A stretch of 64,000 nucleotides of DNA from positions 62,001-126,000 of the forward strand of contig CAZGQM010000004.1 in the NCBI GenBank assembly GCA_964528055.1, written 5' to 3'. The notes under the pieces are model-generated. The model saw nothing but the letters and a program-made list of their open reading frames with translations. It was not told the DNA's origin and ran no database searches. This document shows, piece by piece, positions 33,419-43,076 of this stretch. A program made the translations under genes and the position numbers. Source of the stretch: Geoanaerobacter sp964528055 (GTDB lineage: Bacteria > Desulfobacterota > Desulfuromonadia > Geobacterales > DSM-12255). Numbering within the stretch: the stretch's first letter is position 1; each line of letters starts with the position of its first letter.

Positions 33419-34649
33419 TCGAGTCCCCTGAAATCTGCTCTACTGTAAAAAATTGATTGCAAAAGTGATTTTCCCCAGAAATATGTTGCTGAACTTTATT
33501 TTTGAAATATTCCATGATGTATTTTGAGTATTCGCAGTGACATGCTGGCACTTGACTAAATGATCCTGACTGCATGTAAGAAGCGAAGGCGCTACCCTGC
33601 CCACAGATAAAAATCGCATCACAGTTTTTACATTTCTCTTCGTTTCTAACTTCTCGGCGCCATATCCTATCAAAAAACTCCTCTGATTTTTCTGTAAGCC
33701 CATCAAAGCAAAGATCTGGATAAATAAAACCACCGTTAAACGGAGATATTCTGCCATCAGGCGTTATTGCAATTTTATTTTTGCATCCACTTGAGCTATT
33801 CCACAAAGGGATACCAGAAATTAATGCTTTTGCTCTCTTCATCAGGTCGATGACATATATATTATTTTCACAACATATGTCCCAAGCTGTGCCGAACGAA
33901 CTGAAATCATGGTTCATTGTTGATAATACACTCATGGCAAACGGTGCATCATGCCTAATACTAAATTCTATGGTCTTAGGTTGGATCTTACTTACTAGAA
34001 AATTGACTACATATTCCGTATTGAAGCTAAGATCTTCTAGAGTGCAAGCAACGCCATACTCCACCCCCTCGTCTCTTAGTACCTGCACAGAATCCTGGAG
34101 TGGCCTCCACAAAGATTTACCATCTTTTCTTTTTCTATTTTTTGAAGTAATGCCGCGGTCTCCATCTATAGATAAGATCGGATATATTTGGTATTTTTTA
34201 ATAACATGTATATATTTACTTATAAGAGTGCCATTAGTAAACATATGAAATTTAGGTCTATTTATTCCGGTTTCTTTAGACCAGATATCAGCAATATGAC
34301 ATGATTGAATTATTGGATTAATATTAAGAAGAGGTTCACCTCCGTAAAAAGTAATTTTACGATCTTTTATATTTCCTGCTTTCAAAAACCACTCTGTCCA
34401 TTTTGTGGCACATTCCATCGACATATCTAATGGTAGGTTATTTTTTTGCCAACAATATATGCACTCCATATTGCATCGTGAAGTAACAACAAGAGTAATA
34501 TTCTTAAATGAATTTATAGATACACATGACAAGTGTTTCCAATGAGTTAAAAAATCGATATTATTTAACTTAATATCTATCCTGCTCTTATGGAACAGGC
34601 CAGTAGATCTGTCGAAGATTATATCTGATAAATTACTTTCCATACTCAA
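33384..34649 (-). CDS. Radical SAM/SPASM-type protein, 421 aa
   Basis: The radical SAM cluster is C59, C63, C66 (SRCNMECIYCW), followed by FYGGEPLLN. The C-terminus carries a SPASM-like set of cysteines (CKNCDAIFICGQGSAF and PACHCEY) for auxiliary Fe-S clusters, as in anaerobic sulfatase-maturing enzymes and in RiPP maturases that form thioether or C-C links. It is the first gene of the cluster, so it may act on the earliest substrate. No sulfatase gene and no obvious precursor peptide lies beside it. Confidence 0.88.
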   Translation of the reverse strand: MSMESNLSDIIFDRSTGLFHKSRIDIKLNNIDFLTHWKHLSCVSINSFKNITLVVTSRCNMECIYCWQKNNLPLDMSMECATKWTEWFLKAGNIKDRKITFYGGEPLLNINPIIQSCHIADIWSKETGINRPKFHMFTNGTLISKYIHVIKKYQIYPILSIDGDRGITSKNRKRKDGKSLWRPLQDSVQVLRDEGVEYGVACTLEDLSFNTEYVVNFLVSKIQPKTIEFSIRHDAPFAMSVLSTMNHDFSSFGTAWDICCENNIYVIDLMKRAKALISGIPLWNSSSGCKNKIAITPDGRISPFNGGFIYPDLCFDGLTEKSEEFFDRIWRREVRNEEKCKNCDAIFICGQGSAFASYMQSGSFSQVPACHCEYSKYIMEYFKNKVQQHISGENHFCNQFFTVEQISGDSSAYKISERIFK

Positions 34650-34689
34650 CCTCAGGCAAACGTGACTAGTAAAATAAATTTGATAGTAC

Positions 34690-35322
34690 TTATTGCTTTG
34701 AAGATTGACTGTTATTTATTGGGACAATATATGTTTTTATAATTTCCAAAAGATCATTTGTGACATGAAATGTTGGTCCTTCATTTGTGGCTGAAAATAT
34801 TCTAAGTACATGCTTGTTATCACTACGTGTATAGCCAAAATACATTTGAGCGTCATGTTGATTAGACCTCACAATAGTGAATCTAGATTTAGGAGTAAAT
34901 CTGTCATCACCATAAATAATAACTGTTGCACCAAGATCCTTTAGCTCTTGCGCAAAGTCAATCATCCTTGGGAGATAAAGTATCAGATCTTGTTTCCTAG
35001 CTTGTGCTCTTAAAGTTTCTTTTGTCTGCCTTTCTTCAGTGAAACCCATTTTCACAGTAAATATAGCTGGATTTGCTTTCATTAATATATCACTCATGTG
35101 ATCATTAATTTCTGCTTCAGTTTCAAAAACCTTCTCGGTGAAATTGTTGTTAGTAGAATGTTTTAAACTTATTTTAAAGTTCTTAAAATCGATCTCAACC
35201 TCGTTATTAGATAAAATCTTATTAAGAACTAAAGCTAATACAACAATTATAATAACCATTATTATAAAAACTAAAATAACTATCCATGAATTAGCACTAA
35301 GCAATGCAACAAATAGTTCCAT
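34690..35322 (-). CDS. Membrane-anchored protein of unknown function
   Basis: A single N-terminal transmembrane helix (WIVILVFIIMVIIIVVLALVL) precedes a cytosolic domain of about 170 residues with an alternating alpha/beta pattern (ATVIIYGDDRF, VLRIFSAT). The start has a good TAGGAGA site. It lies 40 bp upstream of the radical SAM cluster on the same strand and is equally A+T-rich, so it may be co-transcribed and act as a sensor, immunity or anchoring factor. The domain is not recognised. The phrase IIYGDDRFTPKSRFTI suggests a nucleotide-binding or TIR-like fold, but this is weak. Confidence 0.6.
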   Translation of the reverse strand: MELFVALLSANSWIVILVFIIMVIIIVVLALVLNKILSNNEVEIDFKNFKISLKHSTNNNFTEKVFETEAEINDHMSDILMKANPAIFTVKMGFTEERQTKETLRAQARKQDLILYLPRMIDFAQELKDLGATVIIYGDDRFTPKSRFTIVRSNQHDAQMYFGYTRSDNKHVLRIFSATNEGPTFHVTNDLLEIIKTYIVPINNSQSSKQ

Positions 35323-35363
35323 AAAATCTCCTACTAAATAGTATTTATCTTTCCATTAGCTAT

Positions 35364-38300
35364 CTAATAACATGAAATAACACTAAATATTTCATCCAAA
35401 TACTGCAACTGCCGTGAATCCGTCTTCTGCCGCAACTCCATCGGCACGGCCTTATAAAACTCCTCCAGTGATGTCGGTTTCTTGTTAACCAAGTGCACCA
35501 GCATCTCATCCCGCAAGAGCCCTTTTGACCGGTCAGGAAAGCTCGGGAGAATCTGCGATTCGTAGAATACTTTCAACTCTTCACGAAGGGAGGAAGCTGC
35601 TTGCGCTTGCGGTTCCGCTACAGTCAACTGAACTGCCTCATGTGGTTGCTGCTGTTCCGGCCTTGGCTGCGCCTTTGGCGTCTCCCAGATAATATCCTTT
35701 TCCTTCTCCCTGGCGCTGTAGTGGCGAATTGCCGCATCAATCGCATCCCGCAGGCGCTTGATCTCCACCTCACGGTTTTTGAACCAGTCAGTAGACCAGA
35801 TTCGGTGAATCCGCCAACCCTTGCTTTCGAGGATCTCCTGCCTGAGCCTGTCCCTATCCCGAACCGATTTGGCAGAATGATAGGTTGCCCCATCACACTC
35901 CACTCCAAGGATGAAGTCACTCTCCCTTTCCGGATGCTTCACACCGATATCGATGGCAAACCCGGCCACCCCCACCTGCGGCACAGCGCCATAGCCCAGA
36001 TCACGCAGCACCTTCATTACCGCCACTTCAAAATCGCTGTCCGGCTCCTTGCCGGTGGCAGTGCCGTAATCTGGGAGCGTGCCGCTCATCGCGTATTCCA
36101 GATACGCCTTGAGGGCATGCACACCCTTCTTGGTCCCTTCGGTGGGGGTGATGTCGCTTGGGTGCATTGAACTGAAAACTTCCACCCGCTGCTTGGCACG
36201 GGTAATGATGACATTGAGCCGCCGCCATCCGGTATCTCCTGATAGTGGGCCAAAACGCTGAAACACCCTGCCGGTAGCCGGGTCAGGGCCGTAAGTGGTG
36301 GAGATGAAGATGACATCCCTCTCGTCGCCCTGGACGTTTTCCAGATTCTTGACGAAGAATGGCTCATCAGATTCGAGACTGGCGCGAAGCTGCTGATCGA
36401 ACTGCGGGTTCTCTTTCTGGAGCTTTTCCAGCAGTTCCTGTATCAGGTCGCTCTGTTCCCGGTTGAAGGTCGCAACACCAAGACTTTGGCCAGGGCACTG
36501 ACGGAAATGCTCTCTGATGGCGTTCACCACTGTCTGAGCCTCTACCAGGTTGAGCCCTTTCTGATACTGGGCACCTTCGACGTAATGGTAATGAACCCCG
36601 TAACGCCTGTTTGAACGGTGCGGTGACGGGAAGAGCAGCAACGGGTTGTCATCGTAGAAACTGGCATTGGAGAAGGCAATGAGGCTTTCATGCTCCGAAC
36701 GGTAGTGCCAGCGCAGCCGTCGTCGCGGATAGATTTGCAGACAACGGTCGAGAATCGATTCCGCCTCTTCCGCCAGGTTGGCGTCTTCGTCAGCAGTTCC
36801 GTCCACCCGGTCGAAAAAGCTCGTTGGCGGTAGCTGACGTGGATCACCGACCACCACAAGCCTAGCCCCCCTGACAACAGCGCCGAGGGAATCTTCCGGC
36901 TTTAGCTGGGATGCCTCGTCCATGACGATCAGGTCGAAATGAAGGGACGCCGGGGCGATGAACTGGGCAACCGACAGAGGGCTCATCATGAAGCAGGGCT
37001 TGAGGGCCTGCAACGCCTTGCCTGCCCGCCTGACCAGTTGACGGATCGGCACATGCTTCCGCTGCTTGGCGATCTCGTGTTTGATAAGGGTAAGTTCTGT
37101 AAGGGAGCTGACCTTGGAGCCGGAATGGCCGGGGGGCACCTGGCATTTTGACAGCCTGTTGGCAATCCGTCTGGTGGTTGTTTTCAGGATCTGCCTGTCA
37201 AGAGAGACGAATCGCTGGATGATCCCTTCGATACTGCTGCGAGAGAACGAGGCCAGGGGTGGATGGGTTTTCATAACCTCCCGTGACATCGATTCGCAGT
37301 GAGCGAAATGATACAGGGCAAATGCCTGAATCGCTGAATATGAGCGCCCTTCGATAACGGCAACGAATTCGCTTAGCCCTTGACTGTCGGCATCATTCAG
37401 GAACCGGCTGTAGTCGGCCCATGAAGTAAGATAGTGGATATGGTGCGATACGGAACTGATCGAACGCAGGATACCGGTCAGTGTGCAGTCGTGCTCGTTG
37501 CTGCAGAAGAACGTCGGAAAATCCAGTTCACCATAATGTCCGAGAGCGGTCCGGAAATTGTCGAACGCTGCGAGCAGCCCTTGAGCAGTACGGATAAAGG
37601 TGACCATGGCAGTCAGCCGGGAGCCGCTCTCTTCATCCACCAGCCATTTCAGGAGATCAACGCTGCAGTTGCCCCGCTCCTGCATACGGGTGAGCCAATC
37701 GACAACGGCGACAAAGTAGGCGGTGTCGGTGGCTGTCCCGGCAAAGCGATGTTCGAGAAGCTCCACCATCTCCCGGTTTTCGTCAATCCCCTTGCCGAGT
37801 GAACCGGCAGACCGGAGAGACGAGACGCCAAGCCTGAGAGAAGCAACAGTTCTCTTACTGCGTCGCTGATTCCCGGCAACAAATGCGGCAAGCGCCGACA
37901 CGGCATCTTCTGTTTCGGTAATCCTGCCGACAAGCGCGGAAATCTCAACATCCGGGTCAAACGAGAACCGGGCCTGATGGCTGACACTTTTCACCTTCTG
38001 CAGGGCATCTTGCAGTGATGCTGCGTTACGTTCGGCAATATCCGCCAGTTCGGCAACCTTCGGCAACAGTGCCATTGCCCGGTTGGCAGAGCCGAGCACT
38101 CGACTGAACTCCTGCGCCCAACCGACCAGTTTGCCGAGTCGGTCCCAATCTGTGGCGGTACCGGTGTAGAGAGGACCAAGCAGCTGGCAGTAATCCTGTT
38201 TGGCGGCAACCTGCTCGATCCGCTGCAGGATGGTTGCAGCCTGTTCCAACCGGTTGGCCAGCTCCCCCATTGAAATCTGCATGCCAGGCTTGAGAAATTC

Positions 38301-40628
38301 ACGCACCTGCGCTTTGAGCCGCCAGCTGGCGGGCATGAAAAAGGAGATCAACGGATGCGGCAGACGCCGTGCTTCGCGAGCCAGAGCAATAACCGCTGCG
38401 GATGGCGGCATCAGGTTGAAGGAAAAGATCGATTCCAGTGCTTCTTTTTCCCGTATCAACGAAACGCACTCTTCCTGTGCTTTCTGCAGAATGGAGAGTG
38501 CCGATTCGTGGGCATGGGGAGGATGGCTGCTGAGGGTTGCATCGAGCGGGGCCTTGCCGATCACCACCATGATATTCAGGAGTCGGGAAGCATCGGACAG
38601 CGATGCTATCGGCTTGTCGGCAAGAAGTGGAACATTTGCGGTAACCGCTTCAGCATTGCGGATCATTTCCGGCAGTGCGGCAAGCGGGTCAGCAATGCCG
38701 ACAAGATCGGCGGCAATGGTATCGCCATAACCGGCATACTCCAGAAAGGCGGCTTGTTCGGCAAGCGTCGGGAGCGATTCTTCCGGAACAGTCTCACTGC
38801 CGAGTGTGTCCGCTGCCTGGGCCAACAGCGCGTGATAATCCTGGACAGTCTGATGGAACTGCTGCACAAGCTCACCCGCCTTGGGATCGATGAGCCGGAT
38901 GGCAATAGTCGAATCCAGCGGTGTCGGCATTTGATCGAACAGCTCAAGATCTGCCTGGGCCAGATGGCGCAAAACACTGAGAGATGGTTCGGCTGGAAAT
39001 GCCCCCTGTTTGCGGAGAGCCTCCAGCTCTTTCAACCCTGCAGCGGTCTCCCTGGCAATGCCGTCGAGAAGGGACTGTACCTGTTCCTGGTCTCCGGGGA
39101 GGAAATTAGTCGGGTGGAACCCCTGCCATGCAGAGACTGTTTCATCAGGAAGTTCTGAGCGCAGCCGTGCAATATCCTGCAACAGGATGGCACGTTCATT
39201 GGCCTGCTGTCTGTTGATAGAGAACGGATCGTCAACCGGTATATGCGGCGTTTCCTGTGGCAGCTCCGAGCGCCATCGTTCCACTGACCAAAAGATCTGG
39301 TAGACCCGTTCGCCATTCGGCCCGGCCTGACTGTTCACGATGGACGAGTACTGTAGCAGTTTATCCCGTTCGGCCTTCAGGTCTGCAAGTTCCCGCTCAA
39401 GTGCCTGGCCATCGTCAAAGGTTTTGTGGAGACGGGTGAGCAGGTCGGCGTGGAGCTTCCCCTTCTGGGTCTTGTGGCTGTGCAGTTCCAGACAGAAATC
39501 GCCGAGGCCGGATTTTTCCAGTCGTGTCCTGACCACCTCTAGCGCCGCCTTCTTTTCGGCAACAAAGAGAACCGACTTACCCATCCCCAGTGCAGCGGCA
39601 ATGATGTTGGTGATGGTCTGGGACTTGCCGGTACCGGGCGGGCCTTCAATGACCAGATTACTGTCACGGTGCAGGGTATCGATGATGGCGGAGTGCTGGG
39701 AACTGTCGGCATCGAGAACCAGATGGAGATTCTGGGCCAGTGGCTCCCGGTCGATGTCGTACTCCTGCTGGTGGAACGCCTCGACCCCTTCCTGTTCCTC
39801 CATCCCGGCCAGTATCTCACCGAGGTTCCGGTTGGCGGTCAGCTTGGCGCCATGGGGCCAGACAGCATCATCCAGATCTTTGTACATCTGGATCTTGGCG
39901 AAGCTGAAGAGGTCGAGCACCATCTCCCTCCGCACTTTCCAGCGCCGCTTGTGAACAAGGATCTTGTCGGCAATCTCAGTAAAATAGGCCTCTGGAGTGT
40001 TGTTGCCGTTCAGTTCGGGGAGAATCAGATCGAAATCCTGCCGCAGTTTCTCAGCCAGGGAAAGGTTGGTTTCCAGGTCTTCTTCCGAATAGGAAATGAC
40101 ATAGCTGTAGCAGTTGGTGTCGCGGTTCAGACGGGTCTTTTCGATCTGGGCCGGAACCAGGATGAGCGGGGCAAGGTGGGAGACATCGGAAGAATCATCT
40201 TCGAACCACTCCAGAAAACCGAGGGCCAGGAAGAGCATGTTGCAGCCGGTTTCTTCAATGGCGGTCTTTGCCTCTCGGGTCAGGCGACTGCAGAGCCGTT
40301 CAAGCTTCTGGGGGGTGTACGGGGTTTGGAGATGGTTGTCGGTGTGACGTTCAGCAACTTCTGCATCGGCTACTGGCAGTTCATGGCTGGTGTCGATACT
40401 TTCGGTATCAGGATCAATCGTTTCCGGTTCGACCACCGGCACCAGATCCATGGAGGTCCCGTCATCGACAATAGACGAAAAGACTTCATCCGGCAGTTCA
40501 TCAACGATCCGGATCGTTCGCGCCTTACTCTCGCGAAAGTTGAGCAGGCGGTTGCGGTTGCTGGTGTCGAGGAGCCTCCGTCGAATCTGCTGCAGGGATT
40601 CGAGAAGCCCGTCTGTACGCGGTGCCAT
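35364..40628 (-). CDS. DUF4011 / SF1 helicase / PD-(D/E)XK nuclease protein, 1754 aa (Hhe-like)
   Basis: The N-terminus is a DUF4011 domain (RRRLLDTSNRNRLLNF). An SF1 helicase core is split by a long coiled and helical insertion: Walker A GPPGTGKSQT near residue 330, then MDEASQLKPEDSLG near 1237 with GDPRQLPPTSFFD, and the C-terminal motif VITRAKQRVEV. Near 1535-1640 is a Vsr/DUF559-like nuclease domain (FEVAVMKVLRDLGY, then GVECDGATYHSAKSVRDRDRLR). The order DUF4011-helicase-Vsr matches the single-gene Hhe defence system described from defence-island surveys. It is G+C-rich and unlike the A+T-rich cluster beside it. Anti-phage activity is inferred from architecture. Confidence 0.88.
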   Translation of the reverse strand: MAPRTDGLLESLQQIRRRLLDTSNRNRLLNFRESKARTIRIVDELPDEVFSSIVDDGTSMDLVPVVEPETIDPDTESIDTSHELPVADAEVAERHTDNHLQTPYTPQKLERLCSRLTREAKTAIEETGCNMLFLALGFLEWFEDDSSDVSHLAPLILVPAQIEKTRLNRDTNCYSYVISYSEEDLETNLSLAEKLRQDFDLILPELNGNNTPEAYFTEIADKILVHKRRWKVRREMVLDLFSFAKIQMYKDLDDAVWPHGAKLTANRNLGEILAGMEEQEGVEAFHQQEYDIDREPLAQNLHLVLDADSSQHSAIIDTLHRDSNLVIEGPPGTGKSQTITNIIAAALGMGKSVLFVAEKKAALEVVRTRLEKSGLGDFCLELHSHKTQKGKLHADLLTRLHKTFDDGQALERELADLKAERDKLLQYSSIVNSQAGPNGERVYQIFWSVERWRSELPQETPHIPVDDPFSINRQQANERAILLQDIARLRSELPDETVSAWQGFHPTNFLPGDQEQVQSLLDGIARETAAGLKELEALRKQGAFPAEPSLSVLRHLAQADLELFDQMPTPLDSTIAIRLIDPKAGELVQQFHQTVQDYHALLAQAADTLGSETVPEESLPTLAEQAAFLEYAGYGDTIAADLVGIADPLAALPEMIRNAEAVTANVPLLADKPIASLSDASRLLNIMVVIGKAPLDATLSSHPPHAHESALSILQKAQEECVSLIREKEALESIFSFNLMPPSAAVIALAREARRLPHPLISFFMPASWRLKAQVREFLKPGMQISMGELANRLEQAATILQRIEQVAAKQDYCQLLGPLYTGTATDWDRLGKLVGWAQEFSRVLGSANRAMALLPKVAELADIAERNAASLQDALQKVKSVSHQARFSFDPDVEISALVGRITETEDAVSALAAFVAGNQRRSKRTVASLRLGVSSLRSAGSLGKGIDENREMVELLEHRFAGTATDTAYFVAVVDWLTRMQERGNCSVDLLKWLVDEESGSRLTAMVTFIRTAQGLLAAFDNFRTALGHYGELDFPTFFCSNEHDCTLTGILRSISSVSHHIHYLTSWADYSRFLNDADSQGLSEFVAVIEGRSYSAIQAFALYHFAHCESMSREVMKTHPPLASFSRSSIEGIIQRFVSLDRQILKTTTRRIANRLSKCQVPPGHSGSKVSSLTELTLIKHEIAKQRKHVPIRQLVRRAGKALQALKPCFMMSPLSVAQFIAPASLHFDLIVMDEASQLKPEDSLGAVVRGARLVVVGDPRQLPPTSFFDRVDGTADEDANLAEEAESILDRCLQIYPRRRLRWHYRSEHESLIAFSNASFYDDNPLLLFPSPHRSNRRYGVHYHYVEGAQYQKGLNLVEAQTVVNAIREHFRQCPGQSLGVATFNREQSDLIQELLEKLQKENPQFDQQLRASLESDEPFFVKNLENVQGDERDVIFISTTYGPDPATGRVFQRFGPLSGDTGWRRLNVIITRAKQRVEVFSSMHPSDITPTEGTKKGVHALKAYLEYAMSGTLPDYGTATGKEPDSDFEVAVMKVLRDLGYGAVPQVGVAGFAIDIGVKHPERESDFILGVECDGATYHSAKSVRDRDRLRQEILESKGWRIHRIWSTDWFKNREVEIKRLRDAIDAAIRHYSAREKEKDIIWETPKAQPRPEQQQPHEAVQLTVAEPQAQAASSLREELKVFYESQILPSFPDRSKGLLRDEMLVHLVNKKPTSLEEFYKAVPMELRQKTDSRQLQYLDEIFSVISCY

Positions 40629-40714
40629 GGGATCCTGTTTCTGGACAGTGGTTCATGAAAAAATTGTTGCGAACAATAGCAGAAAATGCCTGAAAATACC
40701 ATTGAAACGGAAAT

Positions 40715-41362
40715 CTATGGGTAAATAACCAACTTCGTCCCCACATTCACATGCCGATACAGCTCATCCAACTGCGAATTCTGCACGCTGATGCATCCCC
40801 AGGTAAGATTCTGCCGGTCCTTCCCCGGCCATTCACCCCACCAGCCATGGATGCCGATACCGCCGCCCAGCTTTGTGTTCTTTGGCGGCTCTTTCCCGGA
40901 TTTTTCAGCAGCAATGATATCGTTCTTCTGCTGTTCGGTGATCAATCCTTTTTGGAAGCCGTTGACCGCGTCCGTATTATTCGGATAGTTGATCCGCAGC
41001 CACCCAACGCCGAGAAACTGCGCATAAGGGCCGGAGAAAGGTCCGCGAGATTTCTGAGTGATGCGATACTCGCCTTCAGGCGTCCGATTGTCCCCCTGCA
41101 TTTGCTTATGCCCCAGCGGTTTCTTGCCAAGCCCTATGACGTAAATCTTTTCCAGTTTTCCCTTGGAGTAGAGTCCCATGCGATAGCGGCTTTTCCATGC
41201 GACCAGTACGGCGTCTTCATTCGACAGTGAATCAGGCAGTGGCGGAAGCTGTTCAGTTGCGACCATTGCACTGCTGATAGATGAATGGGACTGTACAGTC
41301 CAGAGCATTCCGGAACCGATGATCAGCAGAACAATAGTCCAAAGGATTTTCTTGATTATCAT
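40715..41362 (-). CDS. L,D-transpeptidase (YkuD family)
   Basis: An N-terminal membrane or signal segment (ILWTIVLLIIGSGMLWTV) is followed by a YkuD domain with GIGIHGWWG and the active-site strand LTWGCISVQN, where the cysteine is the nucleophile. The usual S-H-G-C-I-R reads T-W-G-C-I-S here, a variation seen in YafK/ErfK relatives. The enzyme acts in the periplasm on tetrapeptide stems, making 3-3 cross-links or attaching proteins. It ends 86 bp before the Hhe-like gene and is probably a core gene rather than part of the accessory DNA. Confidence 0.85.
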   Translation of the reverse strand: MIIKKILWTIVLLIIGSGMLWTVQSHSSISSAMVATEQLPPLPDSLSNEDAVLVAWKSRYRMGLYSKGKLEKIYVIGLGKKPLGHKQMQGDNRTPEGEYRITQKSRGPFSGPYAQFLGVGWLRINYPNNTDAVNGFQKGLITEQQKNDIIAAEKSGKEPPKNTKLGGGIGIHGWWGEWPGKDRQNLTWGCISVQNSQLDELYRHVNVGTKLVIYP

Positions 41363-41384
41363 GACAAACGTTCAATCTGCCCGA

Positions 41385-41771
41385 TTATGCCAAAGCACCC
41401 TTAAGGGTTTTGTTTCGCCTCATAAAGGCAGCTGCTATTTTTATATAAATGTCGTCAGTTTCTATATTATCGAGAACCTCGTTAGCCTTGTCATCAACCT
41501 TCATAAGAAAACAGGCTTTGGCCTTCAATAGCTTCAAGGTATTGAGGAACTTGTCATCAGCTTTAATTTTGAGTGCCTCATCGTACATCTCCAGCCCTTT
41601 TTCAAATTCGCCGGTCAGCATGTATAATGAGCCGAGATCCGCGAAGGTATGCAGAATTTTCTTGTTGCTGCTACCATTTTTCATCTGCTTCTTTAGCTGA
41701 AGCTCCAGTTTTTCGATGTTTGCAAGATCCTGCTCGTATTGGCCCGGTGTGTTTTGTCGAGACGGATTCAT
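41385..41771 (-). CDS. TPR-repeat protein, 128 aa
   Basis: Two to three tetratricopeptide units are visible: the stretch LHTFADLGSLYMLTGEFEKG with the following MYDEALKI is a textbook TPR, and the next helix pair (LKLLKAKACFLMKVDDKA) fits. There is no signal peptide, so it is a cytosolic scaffold. It lies 22 bp upstream of the L,D-transpeptidase gene and may be co-transcribed with it. Confidence 0.75.
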   Translation of the reverse strand: MNPSRQNTPGQYEQDLANIEKLELQLKKQMKNGSSNKKILHTFADLGSLYMLTGEFEKGLEMYDEALKIKADDKFLNTLKLLKAKACFLMKVDDKANEVLDNIETDDIYIKIAAAFMRRNKTLKGALA

Positions 41772-41808
41772 TTTCTTTGCCCTTTTTGTGCTGGAGCTGT
41801 TCTTTTAC

Positions 41809-42378
41809 TCAGTTTATGAGCTTTGCTCTATAAATAAGAGTTGCTTCATACTCATCTTCATTTAGTTCGTAAACCGACAATGCATCTATGACAAATGAAT
41901 CACGGGGAAACGGCATCGCCTGTATGGTTTCAGTAGTCTGTTCATCTACAGGGGCGTCATTCCTGATGGTCAGATGCGGATTGTATGGAAACGCAGAGGG
42001 TGGAAATTGAATTTTCGATGAACACAATGCCGAATGAATCAGGTCAAACGGTTTCCGGTCAGTCGGGCGAAGGTAGAATATTCCCGTGCCGGGGAAATAT
42101 TCAATACAATCAAAGGAGACTTCAAAAGGATGGAATTGAGCCGCTATCCTGCTGACCTCCCGCTTGATTAATTCTATTTCAACGCCAGGAGGAATCGGAT
42201 CAACACCCGACGAACCGGCCAGGGTAATTTCGGCTGGTAGCATGGCAGATTTACTGGCAAGCACAGTCCTCATCTGCTTGATCTGCTCGTGGACGGGTTC
42301 TGGGATATCAACGACAATATAGGCTTTGTTTTGAGTAACTTCGGGCGGTAATTCTTCAATCTTAATCTTGGTTATCAT
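41809..42378 (-). CDS. LigT/2H-phosphoesterase-like protein with one degenerate motif
   Basis: The layout matches 2'-5' RNA ligase-like proteins: YIVVDIPEPVHEQIKQMR at the start, a first motif region ITLAGSSG near residue 50, and the second motif NPHLTIRN near 138 with an intact HxT. In the first motif the expected histidine (HITLAG) is glutamate (AEITLAG), so one of the two catalytic histidines is missing and the enzyme may be inactive or changed in activity. The substrate is unknown; the family acts on 2',3'-cyclic phosphates. Confidence 0.7.
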   Translation of the reverse strand: MITKIKIEELPPEVTQNKAYIVVDIPEPVHEQIKQMRTVLASKSAMLPAEITLAGSSGVDPIPPGVEIELIKREVSRIAAQFHPFEVSFDCIEYFPGTGIFYLRPTDRKPFDLIHSALCSSKIQFPPSAFPYNPHLTIRNDAPVDEQTTETIQAMPFPRDSFVIDALSVYELNEDEYEATLIYRAKLIN

Positions 42379-42776
42379 GGAATGCTCCCAAAATCATTTT
42401 GATATCTTGAAGACATCAAAACACATTTCAAACAAACCATCAACTCGTAACACATCGTAATTATTGTTACATAACCAGAAAGCGATTTATGAATTAGACA
42501 AACTGCGATAGTAAAATCGGAAAGAACATTATGGGAGTTTAATTGCGTGAGGGAAAATACGGAACGTTAAGGGTATCCACATTTCATGATTGATGATGAG
42601 TAAATACGACTACTGTTGAGTACCACTTTGAACTGACAGATTTTCCCTTACTATTTTGACTCTAGTGCCTAATTTCCGAATTCTTTAAATTGGGGCCGGT
42701 GCTATCCGGCCCAAATCACTAGAATCAGCAGCACACATCCTACCAGTATTGCTAAAAGGCAGAGCTTGTCTGAGTA
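42379..42776. other. Gene-free stretch with one GC-rich hairpin
   Basis: No open frame with a ribosome-binding site is seen. A 7-bp GC stem (GGGCCGG at 42693-42699, CCGGCCC at 42706-42712, loop TGCTAT) stands out in otherwise A+T-rich DNA and may be a terminator for the small membrane protein gene at 42777. Confidence 0.5.
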
Positions 42777-43076
42777 TCATTTATCACTATGCGCTTCTCG
42801 CGGGAAAGAATCTGATATCCGTGATGATCGCCGCATCACGGCAGCCAGTGCAGCAATGCAGACCAATAGCGACATCCAATGTTGTTTTACAAATGTAGCC
42901 CCTTCCCAGGAAGGGACGAATACCGTTGGTGGAAGTACAATAAGGCCAACCGTCACGGAAATGATCCCGGCTGTAACAAGCCGATTTACAATTTCCGTGA
43001 AAGAAGCGGCGCAGAATATCGTGAGTGCTTCTGGCCACGAAATGATCCTGCTCTCCCCGTTAGTTCTATATCTCAT
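42777..43076 (-). CDS. Small membrane protein, 99 aa
   Basis: I start at the ATG at 43076, which follows GGAGG by 5 nt; the frame is open further upstream to 43175 but without a better start. Two hydrophobic segments (TAGIISVTVGLIVLPPTVFV and SLLVCIAALAAVM) suggest a two-pass inner-membrane protein with a short basic tail. The opposite strand is also open over part of the region, but it lacks a start signal. No family is recognised. Confidence 0.5.
   Translation of the reverse strand: MRYRTNGESRIISWPEALTIFCAASFTEIVNRLVTAGIISVTVGLIVLPPTVFVPSWEGATFVKQHWMSLLVCIAALAAVMRRSSRISDSFPREAHSDK

Noticed and set aside
39669..40658. 329-codon plus-strand ORF opposite the Hhe-like gene
   Set aside because: It is the antisense shadow of a G+C-rich gene with clear domains on the minus strand.
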